Shown piece after piece: positions 53,501-63,391 of a DNA stretch of 64,000 nucleotides. The DNA is from Phycisphaerales bacterium (GTDB taxonomy: Bacteria; Planctomycetota; Phycisphaerae; Phycisphaerales; UBA1924). The position numbers and the translations under genes were made by a program. Under the pieces are notes generated by a model that saw only the letters and a program-made list of their open reading frames with translations, made no database searches and had not been told where the DNA came from. Position 1 is the stretch's first letter; each line of letters begins with the position of its first letter. The stretch covers positions 1 to 64,000 of the forward strand of contig JADLFE010000045.1 in assembly GCA_020845755.1 (NCBI GenBank), given 5' to 3'.

Positions 53501-55222
53501 CGATCGGTTGTCGCGCAGCGGGCTGAAGCGGACCGTCTCGCGGTCGGGGTCCTTGGCCAGGTCCTTGTTGCGGTAGCGCCCCCCGAGTGCCAGTTCGAGT
53601 TGCGACGTCACGCCCGGGTCGTTGATGCCCCGGAAGGTCAGGAGTTCGCTCAGGCTCTCCATGCCGAACGCCGCGCCCAGCGTCACCGTTGCAGCGTTCC
53701 CCACTCCGCGACCGAGGCCCAACTGTTCCTCGTACAGCGAGACGCGGTCCGACGGCGCCGGGTACGTAAATGCGGTGTAACTCGTCTTCTGGGTCTCGGG
53801 CGGCAGGATCAGCCCGGTGTGCATCGCGCCCAGAGGCGATCCGGAGGCCGAATTGAGCGAGTGCAGCGCGTGATACGTGTACTCTCCAACCAGCATCGAG
53901 AGTCCGCCTCCCAGGTCGGGAACGTACCCAAGATAATTCTCCACCGACTTCTTCTGCGGGTCTCCCAGCGGCTGCTGGAGCCCGGCGTATCCCAACTGCA
54001 GGCTTGCGTTGGTCGGATCGTCGCTGAGCGGATCGATCAGCGAAAGAACCCGGCGCAGGTCCACCTCGGGCCCCAGACCGACCACGTCGCCCTTGGTGGT
54101 GGTCGGCTCGCCCTTCATGTCCATCGCGGTCGTGACGTTGGCCCGACCCGACAGGTCCTCCACCCGCACCGCGAAGAAATACCGCAGGCCGTCCTCGGTC
54201 TGCAGCAGATTCCGGATATCGGTCGGGTCGTGCGCGTCCACCAACTCAAACCAGCGGGAATCGAAGAAGCCGTCGCCGTCCGCGTCGGCGTAGTGATAGT
54301 CGAGGTACGACTTATCACTGGGCGACTGCGGGTTCTTGTTCACGATCGTGTCGGCCGGACGGAAGAGCCCCTGCTGGCGGTTGGTCCAGTACGCCGGGGA
54401 GTTGTCCTTCCCCGCCGCGCTCCCGCCGAAATCCAGTTGCAGCGTCGGATCGCCGTTGGCGTCCAGTAGCGTCAGGTCCTTCCGCATCTGCTGCGGCGTG
54501 GCGGCGAAGTTGCCGCGGAGGTTGTAGAGATTGACGAACGCGCCGTCTGGTGCGACGTTCGAGATCGCGGCCCAGTCGCGGAGTTGACCGAACGCGACGC
54601 GGGTGGTGCCCGGATCGTTGAAGCCAAGGAATGTCGGTTCGCTCGACGCCAGGAACGGGTCCGACGCCACGCGGTTGCCGGACTTCCTCGCCGGGAACCA
54701 GTCGATGGTGTTCTTCTGGCTCGCGTTGCCGGTGTCCGTGCGCCAGCCGCAGGTGCCCGCCGGATCGAAACGGAGATCATCCGTCGGCGTTTCCGTCAGC
54801 AGATCCCAGTTCACCCCCGGGATGTCGCTTGCTTCACGCGCCAACTTGGGGTTGTTCCCCTTCGCGGCCTTGCCCATGAAGACAGTCGCAAAGACGTCGT
54901 CGCCGATAATCCCGGCGACGTGATCGGCGATCTGGTTCGGGACCTCGTCGCGCGACTCGCCCTTGATCACCCCTCGTTTCGTGCCCGCATCAGCCTTGCC
55001 GATCGTGACATACACCACGGCGAAGACTGACATGAGGGCCAGCGTGGCGACCACCAGCACCAGGAATGACCCGCGCCGGGTCTGCTGGACCCCCGCGGGC
55101 GCTCCGGCGACCGCCCGCAGAAGACCCGCGCCGAACCTTGCAGCCCGGCGAACGCTGGTCAGAAAACCGCTCCGGGCCCCGCCGCCGGCGTGATTGCTGC
55201 TCAGGTGAGTCCGACCGTCCAT
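50516..55222 (-). CDS. gspK: Very large GspK-position pseudopilin-like protein
   Basis: About 1568 residues. A short basic N-terminus is followed by RRGSFLVLVVATLALMSVFAVVYVTIGKAD near residues 49-78, a GspK/PilX-like hydrophobic helix with Gly at the possible cleavage site and no Glu at +5, as in GspK. Typical GspK has only 300-350 residues, so this one is four to five times longer. The large extracytoplasmic part contains many Asp/Asn/Thr-rich loops and no domain I can name. It is last in the order G-H-I-J-K, the standard order for GspK. The ATG at 55222 follows CGGGAGCAGGCA; ATG at 55267 or GTG at 55273 are alternatives. Followed by the operon terminator. Confidence 0.78.
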   Translation of the reverse strand: MDGRTHLSSNHAGGGARSGFLTSVRRAARFGAGLLRAVAGAPAGVQQTRRGSFLVLVVATLALMSVFAVVYVTIGKADAGTKRGVIKGESRDEVPNQIADHVAGIIGDDVFATVFMGKAAKGNNPKLAREASDIPGVNWDLLTETPTDDLRFDPAGTCGWRTDTGNASQKNTIDWFPARKSGNRVASDPFLASSEPTFLGFNDPGTTRVAFGQLRDWAAISNVAPDGAFVNLYNLRGNFAATPQQMRKDLTLLDANGDPTLQLDFGGSAAGKDNSPAYWTNRQQGLFRPADTIVNKNPQSPSDKSYLDYHYADADGDGFFDSRWFELVDAHDPTDIRNLLQTEDGLRYFFAVRVEDLSGRANVTTAMDMKGEPTTTKGDVVGLGPEVDLRRVLSLIDPLSDDPTNASLQLGYAGLQQPLGDPQKKSVENYLGYVPDLGGGLSMLVGEYTYHALHSLNSASGSPLGAMHTGLILPPETQKTSYTAFTYPAPSDRVSLYEEQLGLGRGVGNAATVTLGAAFGMESLSELLTFRGINDPGVTSQLELALGGRYRNKDLAKDPDRETVRFSPLRDNRSLALERDVDNRDGPSITGKPDGLADVDAMLWSAYDVRQRLTLLSGARPMRSMMLEDGSSLSTSVTTPVPPPSIGDEDLRVSLQLTHTSNSDLVLSKLFFALYGQSLIPHTNAGSTWDAVDTTSGAPKRDAFLHYGYTSPAFSARVAAHMALNMVESMRDPASSAPHASPMRVRLSETPSSDAGVTVWTDELNLSNKVVTWYDRTGRQHNLIKVDPTTGRSPEALTLGGSAYKGSREIVAYPIRPQPVLTSAASFYVYTDFPTKPSPAPYGEAGDKEWEDSDPDNIVYKNITIDGTVSEGNEDFLMQAVAFQLTNPFSEPINLTDDKYYIEYNDKAFRVASYDMDNLAAAPAATTLSPGETKVFYVLCLPFKSASGNDLVSRWASAKSSITPDMVKAWIRKQMGVTSTPELLRAFDPKSDVDTSGADYIDLVPPTNLAGDPIIARLWRKHDNDDNKRQLIDRLRDPNGGTTLDQSLKLTGANNAEVAGTEGGPDDDLSDIKDNTGYSITRFAIVRRNADPDTSTNTLNRMAEGVPAYMIEGKWDTNSNAKNVAVQGPGTVTKDLFNGTEDGHGYPRLAELIAEESAIRVVFPDKELTTEPSKWNKSVIGGNLSAIQKTFRDVRTSLVSGLDKKYLRPTDLLLAMGVGPEYDPDEVSDKYLTLGESLALAMNYSYPNDPTHVYYQMGHQDAAASPPVSPKLEGGRLALDRFVAFDDKNNNRVFDPGENGVEEIPPALKLLDRVEGVDSSLWGVDRAVLGRVNVNTAYKTVLRSVGVLSPTPATASSEWWWTGSSLDQRSDVASTIIAFRDKVIAWPRSSSPTTGNGPIDFREAGGVKPDKFMDLNGRFSSSGVDATRETPGLRSVGEILLARALDPSQPVDGNPWRSNPNNIDFMGFNATVDYKAGLSSGDESKMKDSYAERLQIASSAINALSTRSDYFAVWFVVRGYRESDVKGLSTIDPMVPSVQRRFVMVVDRSNVVKYGQKPRILLLKEVPF

Positions 55223-55298
55223 TGCCTGCTCCCGGGCCGAATCGGCCCCGCTTCCCCGACGAACCATCAACACACCAACGACTCTTCCCCGCCGAGGA

Positions 55299-56990
55299 CT
55301 AACTCCGGACCTCCGGAGTCTCGAACACGAACTGGAACGTCTGCTGAACGCGCGCGTCGTTGGGATCCGCGAGCGTGAATGTGACTCGGATCAGTTTGGG
55401 CCAGGGCCACGGCGCCCCGTCGTCCTTGCCCGTGTGGTTGGGATCGATGTAGCCGAAGTACGCGGTCTGCGACAGTTCCGACAGAGGCCCGCTGATCCGG
55501 TTGTAGATCATCGCCTCGTCGATGTCGTAGCTCGCCGTCGCCCCGTTCAGTTTGCGGTAGGTGTTCTTGAACTTCTTGTCGCCCGAGTTCGTCTTCGGAT
55601 ACGGGAGCGCCAAGGCGCGATCGGCGTTGACGTTGATCACCCCGTCGCCGTCGGTGTCGGCCCGGCGCTCAAGCCCGTGCCACACGATCTCGCCCGCGTT
55701 GGGATTGCTCGATGGCTTGTCGTCCACGTCGCCGAACGACCATTCCACGATAAACTCGCTGCAATTGGGCACGAAATTCGACGCCGCCAGCATCATCTGA
55801 TCGGCGCGCCGATACGCCCCCTCCCCCGCCTTGGCCGGGGTGTTGTACGACGTCAGCACGCCCACATAATTCGTCGCAGCCGATTCGTACCGGACCCGCG
55901 TACCGGGATACTCCTGCGGCGTGCGGTTGGTCAGGAATGAAGCGGTCGCGTCCGAATAGGCCGGCCAGCCCTCCTCCATCCAGTGCTGCGCCAGATCGAT
56001 GTTGTTGTGCAGCGGCCAGGGCGGAGCCCCCGCGGGAAATGCGAAATCCGATCCCTTCACGATCGACAGCGGCTCCTTGTCCACCACTGTCACCGTCGCC
56101 CGCACCTCGTTCAGGTCCGTGTTCGCGATGTCCACGATCCCCGACGTGAACAGCGGGCGGTTCGCCGGTGCGTTCTGCTCGACCCTGAAATAGTCCCGTG
56201 TCAGCGTCAATGCGTAGTACGGAAGACGCCCCGCCAGCACCCGGAAAATGCTCGCTCCGGCCGGGTGCAGCGAGATCTGGCCCACCTTGTCGCGCAGGAC
56301 CGCCCGCCCACGCGTGGTCGCGGGATCCCACACGAACACCTTGCGGGTCGGGAACCACTCCGCCGTCGTCTCCGGCTTCTTCAAGAGCGTCACCTGACGC
56401 ACCAGCATCCACGAGGCCGCGTACTCGTTGCTCTTGAACTGCTCACCGAGCGCGCCCGTCAGCCGCGCGTCGTTGGTGTCCGCCACCCCGGGCTTGATGA
56501 ACGCAGGCACATTCTCGGGCACGCGGGTCGCGTGCCCGTAGTACACCCGCGCCTCGCCGCTCTTGGCCGAAAAGTCCGGGTCGGTCGCCTCCCGCGCCGT
56601 CGAGAAGGATCCCTTCGCGAAGAACATGATTTCATCGATCCGGCGTGCCCGCGGCTCCACGCCGTCCGTCGGCGACAGCGACACATACCGGATCTTCGCC
56701 GAATTGCCGACGTCCTCGGTTGTGTATTGGTTCCGGATCATCAGGTAGCCGTCACGCGTCATCGACTCAAAGTCGCGGCGCATCTGCTGCTCAACGAGCG
56801 CGGCGTACGTATTCAGCGTGCTCAGACGCTTGCCGCCCGTGATCGTCTTGCCCACCGACGAGAAGATCGCCGCCAATCCCACCGACACCAGCGCCATCGC
56901 GCCGATCGCCACCATCGCCTCAAGCAGCGTGAACGCGGGACGCCGCCCGCCTGCGATCGAATTCGGATTGTCGCGCGCATTTCCGATCAT
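55299..56990 (-). CDS. gspJ: Prepilin-like protein, GspJ/PilW type
   Basis: A 563-residue pseudopilin with the class III leader RRPA|FTLLEAMVAIGAMALVSVGLAAIFSSVG; the residue before the cleavage site is Ala rather than Gly, and Glu is at +5. The mature domain is larger than usual GspJ (200-250 residues). It is likely a minor tip pseudopilin. The ATG at 56990 follows GGAAGGACGGGCC; a GTG at 57011 overlapping the previous stop (GTGA) is also possible. The next gene in order, gspK, starts about 77 bases later. Confidence 0.85.
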   Translation of the reverse strand: MIGNARDNPNSIAGGRRPAFTLLEAMVAIGAMALVSVGLAAIFSSVGKTITGGKRLSTLNTYAALVEQQMRRDFESMTRDGYLMIRNQYTTEDVGNSAKIRYVSLSPTDGVEPRARRIDEIMFFAKGSFSTAREATDPDFSAKSGEARVYYGHATRVPENVPAFIKPGVADTNDARLTGALGEQFKSNEYAASWMLVRQVTLLKKPETTAEWFPTRKVFVWDPATTRGRAVLRDKVGQISLHPAGASIFRVLAGRLPYYALTLTRDYFRVEQNAPANRPLFTSGIVDIANTDLNEVRATVTVVDKEPLSIVKGSDFAFPAGAPPWPLHNNIDLAQHWMEEGWPAYSDATASFLTNRTPQEYPGTRVRYESAATNYVGVLTSYNTPAKAGEGAYRRADQMMLAASNFVPNCSEFIVEWSFGDVDDKPSSNPNAGEIVWHGLERRADTDGDGVINVNADRALALPYPKTNSGDKKFKNTYRKLNGATASYDIDEAMIYNRISGPLSELSQTAYFGYIDPNHTGKDDGAPWPWPKLIRVTFTLADPNDARVQQTFQFVFETPEVRS

Positions 56991-57007
56991 GGCCCGTCCT
57001 TCCGAGT

Positions 57008-57904
57008 TCACTGCGTCACCTTCAGCACCGTCGCCGCCGCGGGAATCTGGGGCGTCACCAGAACCTCGAGTTGCAGTTCGCCCCGGTTGATCCGATTCAG
57101 CACATCACCCGCCAGTGGTTGCTCGAGCACTACGGCAAACCGATCTGCCTCGTCCGCCTTGGAAACCGTGTGGATCACGCCCGTGTTGTCGATCAGTCTC
57201 TGACCGGGCTGACGCAACGCCGCCAGCAACCCGGCCTGAATGTTCTTGGCGAACTGCAGTTTCGCACCCCCATCCAGCGGGTCCGCGTCGACCACCAGCG
57301 GCGGCGCGTAGATCGGTGTCCCGTTGAGCGTCGGGCGTCCCGTCGTGTCCATGCCGACCGGCACCCGCCGGTACGCCGTCTGAATCCCATCGCCCGCCAG
57401 CGCGTGCGAGAGCGTGTACACCTTGCTGCTTGGCTGCCCGAGCGTGATGCCGGGGTCGATTCGTCGCACGAAGATCGCGATTTCGAGTTGGTTGTGCCCC
57501 GCGCGTCGCGCCGCGAAGTCCCACACGAACTGGGGCTCCGATCCTGCCGAGAACGGGGGCGGCGACAGGCGGTCCGCCAGAGGGAGCGTCTGGCCGTTGA
57601 TCGTGACCACACCCGTCTTCTGGTGCGGGGACGGAACCTGCCATGACATGGGGTCGCTGGAGCCGTCGACGAAGCCCGCGATCTCGCGGAGCAGCGTGCT
57701 GTTGTTCTTGTTGATCCGCGCCAGAATGTACGCCTCGGCGCTCTGGCGAGCCGTCAGCCCCTGGATCGTGTCCTGGGCCTGTCGCTGCTGTCGAACCACG
57801 ACCGGGAAGACCGCTCCGATACCAAGCAGCCCGATCGCCAGGACCAGCACGGCGATCAGCACCTCGATCAGCGTGAAACCACGATTGTTCAGCGACGCTC
57901 TCAC
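57008..57904 (-). CDS. gspI: Prepilin-like protein, GspI/PilV type
   Basis: A 298-residue pseudopilin. The leader is LNNRG|FTLIEVLIAVLVLAIGLLGIGAVFPVVVRQQ, with Gly before the cleavage site and Glu at +5; IEVLIAVLVLAIGLLG is typical of GspI/PilV. The mature domain is longer than usual for GspI (about 120 residues). Start is GTG at 57904, overlapping the gspH stop in GTGA, so translation is coupled. Confidence 0.88.
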   Translation of the reverse strand: MRASLNNRGFTLIEVLIAVLVLAIGLLGIGAVFPVVVRQQRQAQDTIQGLTARQSAEAYILARINKNNSTLLREIAGFVDGSSDPMSWQVPSPHQKTGVVTINGQTLPLADRLSPPPFSAGSEPQFVWDFAARRAGHNQLEIAIFVRRIDPGITLGQPSSKVYTLSHALAGDGIQTAYRRVPVGMDTTGRPTLNGTPIYAPPLVVDADPLDGGAKLQFAKNIQAGLLAALRQPGQRLIDNTGVIHTVSKADEADRFAVVLEQPLAGDVLNRINRGELQLEVLVTPQIPAAATVLKVTQ

Positions 57905-58983
57905 GGGAGCACCTCCCGCGCCTGGCCGGAATAACGATCCACCGTGTACAGACGCACGTCCGAGGGCTTGGTCTGCTCACCAACTCCCAGGATCCAGTCG
58001 TTGATCAACTGCGGCACCTTGGCGGCGTCGAACGCCGTCCCGAACAGCGACGTATCGATCCGCGGGACCACCGGAACGGTGCTGGGCTTCGCCCCGCCGT
58101 AGAGCGAGCCCGTCGCCTTGTTCACGCCACGCGCTCCGATCGCGCCGGCGAGTTCGATCTCGTCGTACAGCGCCAACTCCGTGACGCAGCGCGTCAGCAC
58201 CGTGTCGCTCGCGCGGTCTCCGAGCAACTTCGCGAGTTTGGTGTCTCTGAAGTTCGGATCCGTCGACCCGCGGGAGATCGCTCGCCGCACCAGCACCTCG
58301 GGTCGATCGGTCGAATCAAACCGATACTCACTCCAAGGCGCGTTCGAACGGAAGAGCGTCGCGGGAGAGAAATCCAGCACGACCGACGGCGTGGTCACCT
58401 CCGAACGCTGCACGCCCGTCCCTCCCTGGAATCGGACCATGAACGTCTGGCGGTTGAAGCCCACGTCGCCCTTGGTCGGGTCGTAATACGCCGTCTCCGG
58501 GAACACCCAGTTGCCCGTGGTTGACACGAATTCGCGATTGCTCCCGCTCGCACGGTCGTACCACCCGCTCTGCGATCCGGTGTCGACCGAGCCGACCGGC
58601 GCAAAGCCGCGCACCGCCCAGCCACGCGGCAGTTGCACCGCCGGGTAGCTCGCGACCGGAATAAAGACATCGCGCGTCAGCGGATTGCCGCCCGTGTCCT
58701 CGTCGGGGATGTCGCCCACGTCGACGCAGGTCAGGATGCGCAGGCGTCCGTTGGTGTCAAAGAAGAACACCGCAGCTGTGTCGCCGGTCGATTCGCTTGT
58801 CAACGCGGCCGATCGCGCCTGGTTCAGGCCCGCGACCAACTGATTCTCCGCCTGGGCCCGCTCGGATGAATAGATGAGCGACGAGAACGAGGGCACCGCG
58901 ATCGCAAGGAGCAGCACGAAGATCGTGATGACCACGAGCAGTTCGACCAGCGTGAACGCGTGTTGATGGCGAGCACACTTCAT
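57901..58983 (-). CDS. gspH: Prepilin-like protein, GspH/FimT type
   Basis: A 360-residue pseudopilin. The leader is HQHA|FTLVELLVVITIFVLLLAIAVPSFSSLIYSSERAQAENQLVAGLNQARSAALTSES. The AxNQLVAGLNQARSAAL stretch is the classic GspH/FimT motif after the helix; Ala precedes the cleavage site. The mature part is more than twice the usual length. The ATG at 58983 overlaps the gspG stop in ATGA. Operon position between gspG and gspI is the standard one. Confidence 0.9.
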   Translation of the reverse strand: MKCARHQHAFTLVELLVVITIFVLLLAIAVPSFSSLIYSSERAQAENQLVAGLNQARSAALTSESTGDTAAVFFFDTNGRLRILTCVDVGDIPDEDTGGNPLTRDVFIPVASYPAVQLPRGWAVRGFAPVGSVDTGSQSGWYDRASGSNREFVSTTGNWVFPETAYYDPTKGDVGFNRQTFMVRFQGGTGVQRSEVTTPSVVLDFSPATLFRSNAPWSEYRFDSTDRPEVLVRRAISRGSTDPNFRDTKLAKLLGDRASDTVLTRCVTELALYDEIELAGAIGARGVNKATGSLYGGAKPSTVPVVPRIDTSLFGTAFDAAKVPQLINDWILGVGEQTKPSDVRLYTVDRYSGQAREVLP

Positions 58984-59957
58984 CGGCCCACCTCCACCGC
59001 GTTGTCCTCGCGCGCGATCTGGCGGAGGCGCTCTTCGCCGTCGTTCACGCTCATGCCCAACTTGGTCGCAAGGACATCCGTGGTCTCGTCGCCGAAGACG
59101 CCGTTGGGGCCGGCGCCCACGATCGCGTACTCCGCCTCGCGTAGAAGAGGGTCGTTGGCGGGATCACCGACCACCGCCGGCACGTTGAGGTCCTTCACGT
59201 CCTTGATCTTGGGCGGGCCGGAACTCTGCCCGCGTTCGCCCTGTTTCCAGCGGTAGTAACGGATCGCCACACCGCCCCGGTCCTGCAGTTCAATCTTGGC
59301 GCCGGTCGCGTCGTTCAGTTGACGGACCAGTTTCAGGCCGCTCTTGCTGGTGTCCATCAACGGCTCGTACACCCTCCCGGTTCGTTTGCTCACGGGCTTC
59401 ACGCTGGGGTCCTTGATCGCCGCGGGCACCTTGAACGCGCCGTCGATGAGCGGCGCGACGAAGCCCGGCCCGAGAACGCCGTCGATCGGCACCTTCACAC
59501 TCGCGTTCACGGGCGTATCGAGCGCGCCCACGAGGTAATATGCGAGGCTTGCGTTGCTGTATCTCCGATCGACAGCGTTCGCCGCGCTCAGGTCGTCGCC
59601 ACGCAGGTCCTTCCAGTCCTGGCTGTAACCACCGGACGAGGTACGTTGGGGAAGATAGATGGCGACGCGCTTTTCGCCGTCGATCAGCGGATGATCTTCG
59701 ATCCACTTGCCATAACGGACGTCCTTCACCAGCGGCGGCAGGAACTGGAAGTTCTGCCTGAACTGGTCCACGGCGAGTTTCATGGCACGCACCGTCTGCG
59801 CATCCGCCGAGCCCTTGGCCATCAGGATGCCCTTCTGCAGCCCGACGATGAGCAGCCCGATGAGCAGCGCCAGCCCGCCCAGCGTGACGAGCAGTTCGAT
59901 GATGGTGAAGCCTCGCCTCACCGATCGGGCCCGACTTGTGGATCGCGTGGATCGCAT
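58980..59957 (-). CDS. gspG: Prepilin-like protein, GspG type
   Basis: A 325-residue pseudopilin, in the place of the major pseudopilin. The leader is SVRRG|FTIIELLVTLGGLALLIGLLIVGLQKGILMAKGSADAQTVRAMKLAVDQF, with Gly at the cleavage site and Glu at +5. GspG usually has about 140 residues, so this version has a longer C-terminal domain. The ATG at 59957 is chosen from the basic leader MRSTRSTSRARSVRRG; the long open frame upstream to 60239 overlaps gspF and looks like shadow coding. It is followed by gspH with ATGA coupling. Confidence 0.85.
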   Translation of the reverse strand: MRSTRSTSRARSVRRGFTIIELLVTLGGLALLIGLLIVGLQKGILMAKGSADAQTVRAMKLAVDQFRQNFQFLPPLVKDVRYGKWIEDHPLIDGEKRVAIYLPQRTSSGGYSQDWKDLRGDDLSAANAVDRRYSNASLAYYLVGALDTPVNASVKVPIDGVLGPGFVAPLIDGAFKVPAAIKDPSVKPVSKRTGRVYEPLMDTSKSGLKLVRQLNDATGAKIELQDRGGVAIRYYRWKQGERGQSSGPPKIKDVKDLNVPAVVGDPANDPLLREAEYAIVGAGPNGVFGDETTDVLATKLGMSVNDGEERLRQIAREDNAVEVGR

Positions 59958-59998
59958 GGTGTGTGCTCTCGTGAAGGAGCGCGCCGAGGGGAACACGG

Positions 59999-61291
59999 CT
60001 ACTTGTTGCCGCCCTGGAGGGATTCGATCATCGCCACCAGCGGGAGGAACATGGCCACGACGATCGTGCCGACGATGCCGCCCAGCATGACCACCATCAG
60101 GGGTTCGAGGAGGCTGACCAGCGAGGCAACGGCGACGTCGACTTCTTCGTCGTAGTTGTCGGCGATCTTCATCAGCATGCCGTCCATCTCGCCCGTCTCC
60201 TCGCCGACGTCGATCATGTTCACGACGATGGCGTCGCACGTCTTGCTCTCGCGGAGCGGCCCGGCGAACGACTCGCCCTCGCGGATCGAGTCGTGCACCT
60301 TCCCCAACGCCTTCTCATAGACGTAGTTGCCCGACGTCTCCTTGGTGATCGTGATCGCCTCGAGGATCGGCACACCCGCGGAGATCAGCGTGCCCAGCGT
60401 GCGGGTGAAACGCGCGATGGATGTCTTTCTCACCAGTTGCCCGAAGATCGGCATCCACAGGATGAGCGTGTCGGTCGCGGCCCGCCCGGGGCCCGCCTTG
60501 CGCACCAGTTTGAAGAAGATCCACGCCGCGAACGGCGAGACCAGCATGAACACCCACCCCGGGACCTGCTGGCCCGGGTTGGTTCCCGCGACCCAGCGGC
60601 TGGTCTCGATGAGCCATCGCGTCAGCGCGGGGAGTTTCACGCCGAAGTCCGTGAAGATTTCTTCGAACTTGGGGATGATGAACACCATGATGCCCGCCAG
60701 GATCAGACCCGCGATCACCACCACCACGACCGGGTAGACCATCGCGCCCTTGATCTTCCTCTTGAGGCGCTGGCTCTTTTCCATGAACTCGGCCAGTCGC
60801 TGGAGGATGACGTCAAGCACGCCGCCCACCTCGCCCGCCGCAACCATCTTCACATACAGACGATCGAACGCACGCGGGTGCTTGCCGAAGGCCTCGGAGA
60901 GCGACGAACCGCCCTCGACCTCTTCGCACACGCCCTGGAGCACGCCCTTCAGCGTGCTGGGCTTGAGCTGCCCCTCCAGAATCTGCAGCGATCGGAGCAG
61001 CGGAAGTCCGGCGTCCTGCAGCGTCGAGAGTTGGCGCGTGAAGAGCGTGAGTTGCTTCTGGCCCACACCGCCGAACGAGATGCCGGCGCTCTTCTTTTTC
61101 TTCTTGGGCTTCTTGCCCGCCTCGGCGGCGCCCGGAATGCCGGACTTCTTGCCCTTGGTCTCCTTCACGGAGGTCGGGAAGAAGCCCTGGGCCTTGATGC
61201 GTTGGACCGCCTCTTCGCTGCTGGTGGCCTCGATGGTGCCCTTCTGGGGCTTGCCCGCGGCGTTCAACGCTTCGTACGTGAATGTGGCCAT
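59999..61291 (-). CDS. gspF: Type II secretion / type IV pilus platform protein GspF (PilC)
   Basis: A 430-residue inner-membrane platform protein. It starts ATFTYEALNAAGKPQKGTIEA, the standard GspF/PilC beginning, and has a lysine-rich linker (GKKPKKKKKSAG) near residues 55-65. Two GspF domains follow with three transmembrane helices (about 195-215, 240-260 and 395-415); characteristic stretches are FTRQLSTLQDAGLPLLRSLQILE, GEVGGVLDVILQRLAEFMEKSQRLKRKIKGAMVYP and MIDVGEETGEMDGMLMKIADNYDEEVD. The ATG at 61291 has GGAG upstream; the frame is open 11 codons earlier. Confidence 0.95.
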   Translation of the reverse strand: MATFTYEALNAAGKPQKGTIEATSSEEAVQRIKAQGFFPTSVKETKGKKSGIPGAAEAGKKPKKKKKSAGISFGGVGQKQLTLFTRQLSTLQDAGLPLLRSLQILEGQLKPSTLKGVLQGVCEEVEGGSSLSEAFGKHPRAFDRLYVKMVAAGEVGGVLDVILQRLAEFMEKSQRLKRKIKGAMVYPVVVVVIAGLILAGIMVFIIPKFEEIFTDFGVKLPALTRWLIETSRWVAGTNPGQQVPGWVFMLVSPFAAWIFFKLVRKAGPGRAATDTLILWMPIFGQLVRKTSIARFTRTLGTLISAGVPILEAITITKETSGNYVYEKALGKVHDSIREGESFAGPLRESKTCDAIVVNMIDVGEETGEMDGMLMKIADNYDEEVDVAVASLVSLLEPLMVVMLGGIVGTIVVAMFLPLVAMIESLQGGNK

Positions 61292-61383
61292 GACACCCGT
61301 CTCCACACACGCCCGGCAATGCACCGGACTGGTTCACTAAACCGAACGTGCGGCGGCGGGTATTGCACTCCGTCCCGCGCCGC

Positions 61384-63135
<1,752 letters not shown>

Positions 63136-63275
63136 GGCGTGCTGATCGGCCGCGAGGCCGTCCTTTCAACTCCGCCTTGCTCCTGAACCCATCCCTTGCC
63201 GGTCCCCGATGAGGCTGACTGGAATGCCTCACCGGGTGATGGTCGAAGCGGTCGTTCACATCGACGAGCCGCATC

Positions 63276-63305
63276 GTTCGGGCGAACAACCGAACCGCGT
63301 TCGGT
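63276..63305. promoter_or_regulatory. Two adjacent palindromes upstream of gspE
   Basis: GTTCG-GG-CGAAC at 63276-63287 and the 17-base perfect palindrome ACCGAACCGCGTTCGGT at 63289-63305 lie side by side, 140-170 bases upstream of the gspE ATG in the gap after pilT. Related CGGTTCG and ATTCGGT sequences follow to about 63345. Such paired dyads can be operators; function is inferred. Confidence 0.4.
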
Positions 63306-63391
63306 ACCTGACCACGATTCGGTCAAGATACCGACCCGGTTCGATAAACGCCAGTCCAAAAAGCAAGCGTTTTCAATAAGACACGTGGATT

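Noticed and set aside
51446..54469. A 1007-codon plus-strand open frame opposite the GspK-position gene
   Set aside because: The translation is dominated by Arg, His, Val and Gly without domain character, as expected for antisense frames in high-GC DNA. The minus-strand frame has the pseudopilin helix and the right operon position.
59999..60239. Extension of GspG upstream to 60239
   Set aside because: It would overlap gspF by 240 bases and consist of His/Arg-rich residues; the ATG at 59957 gives a normal prepilin leader.
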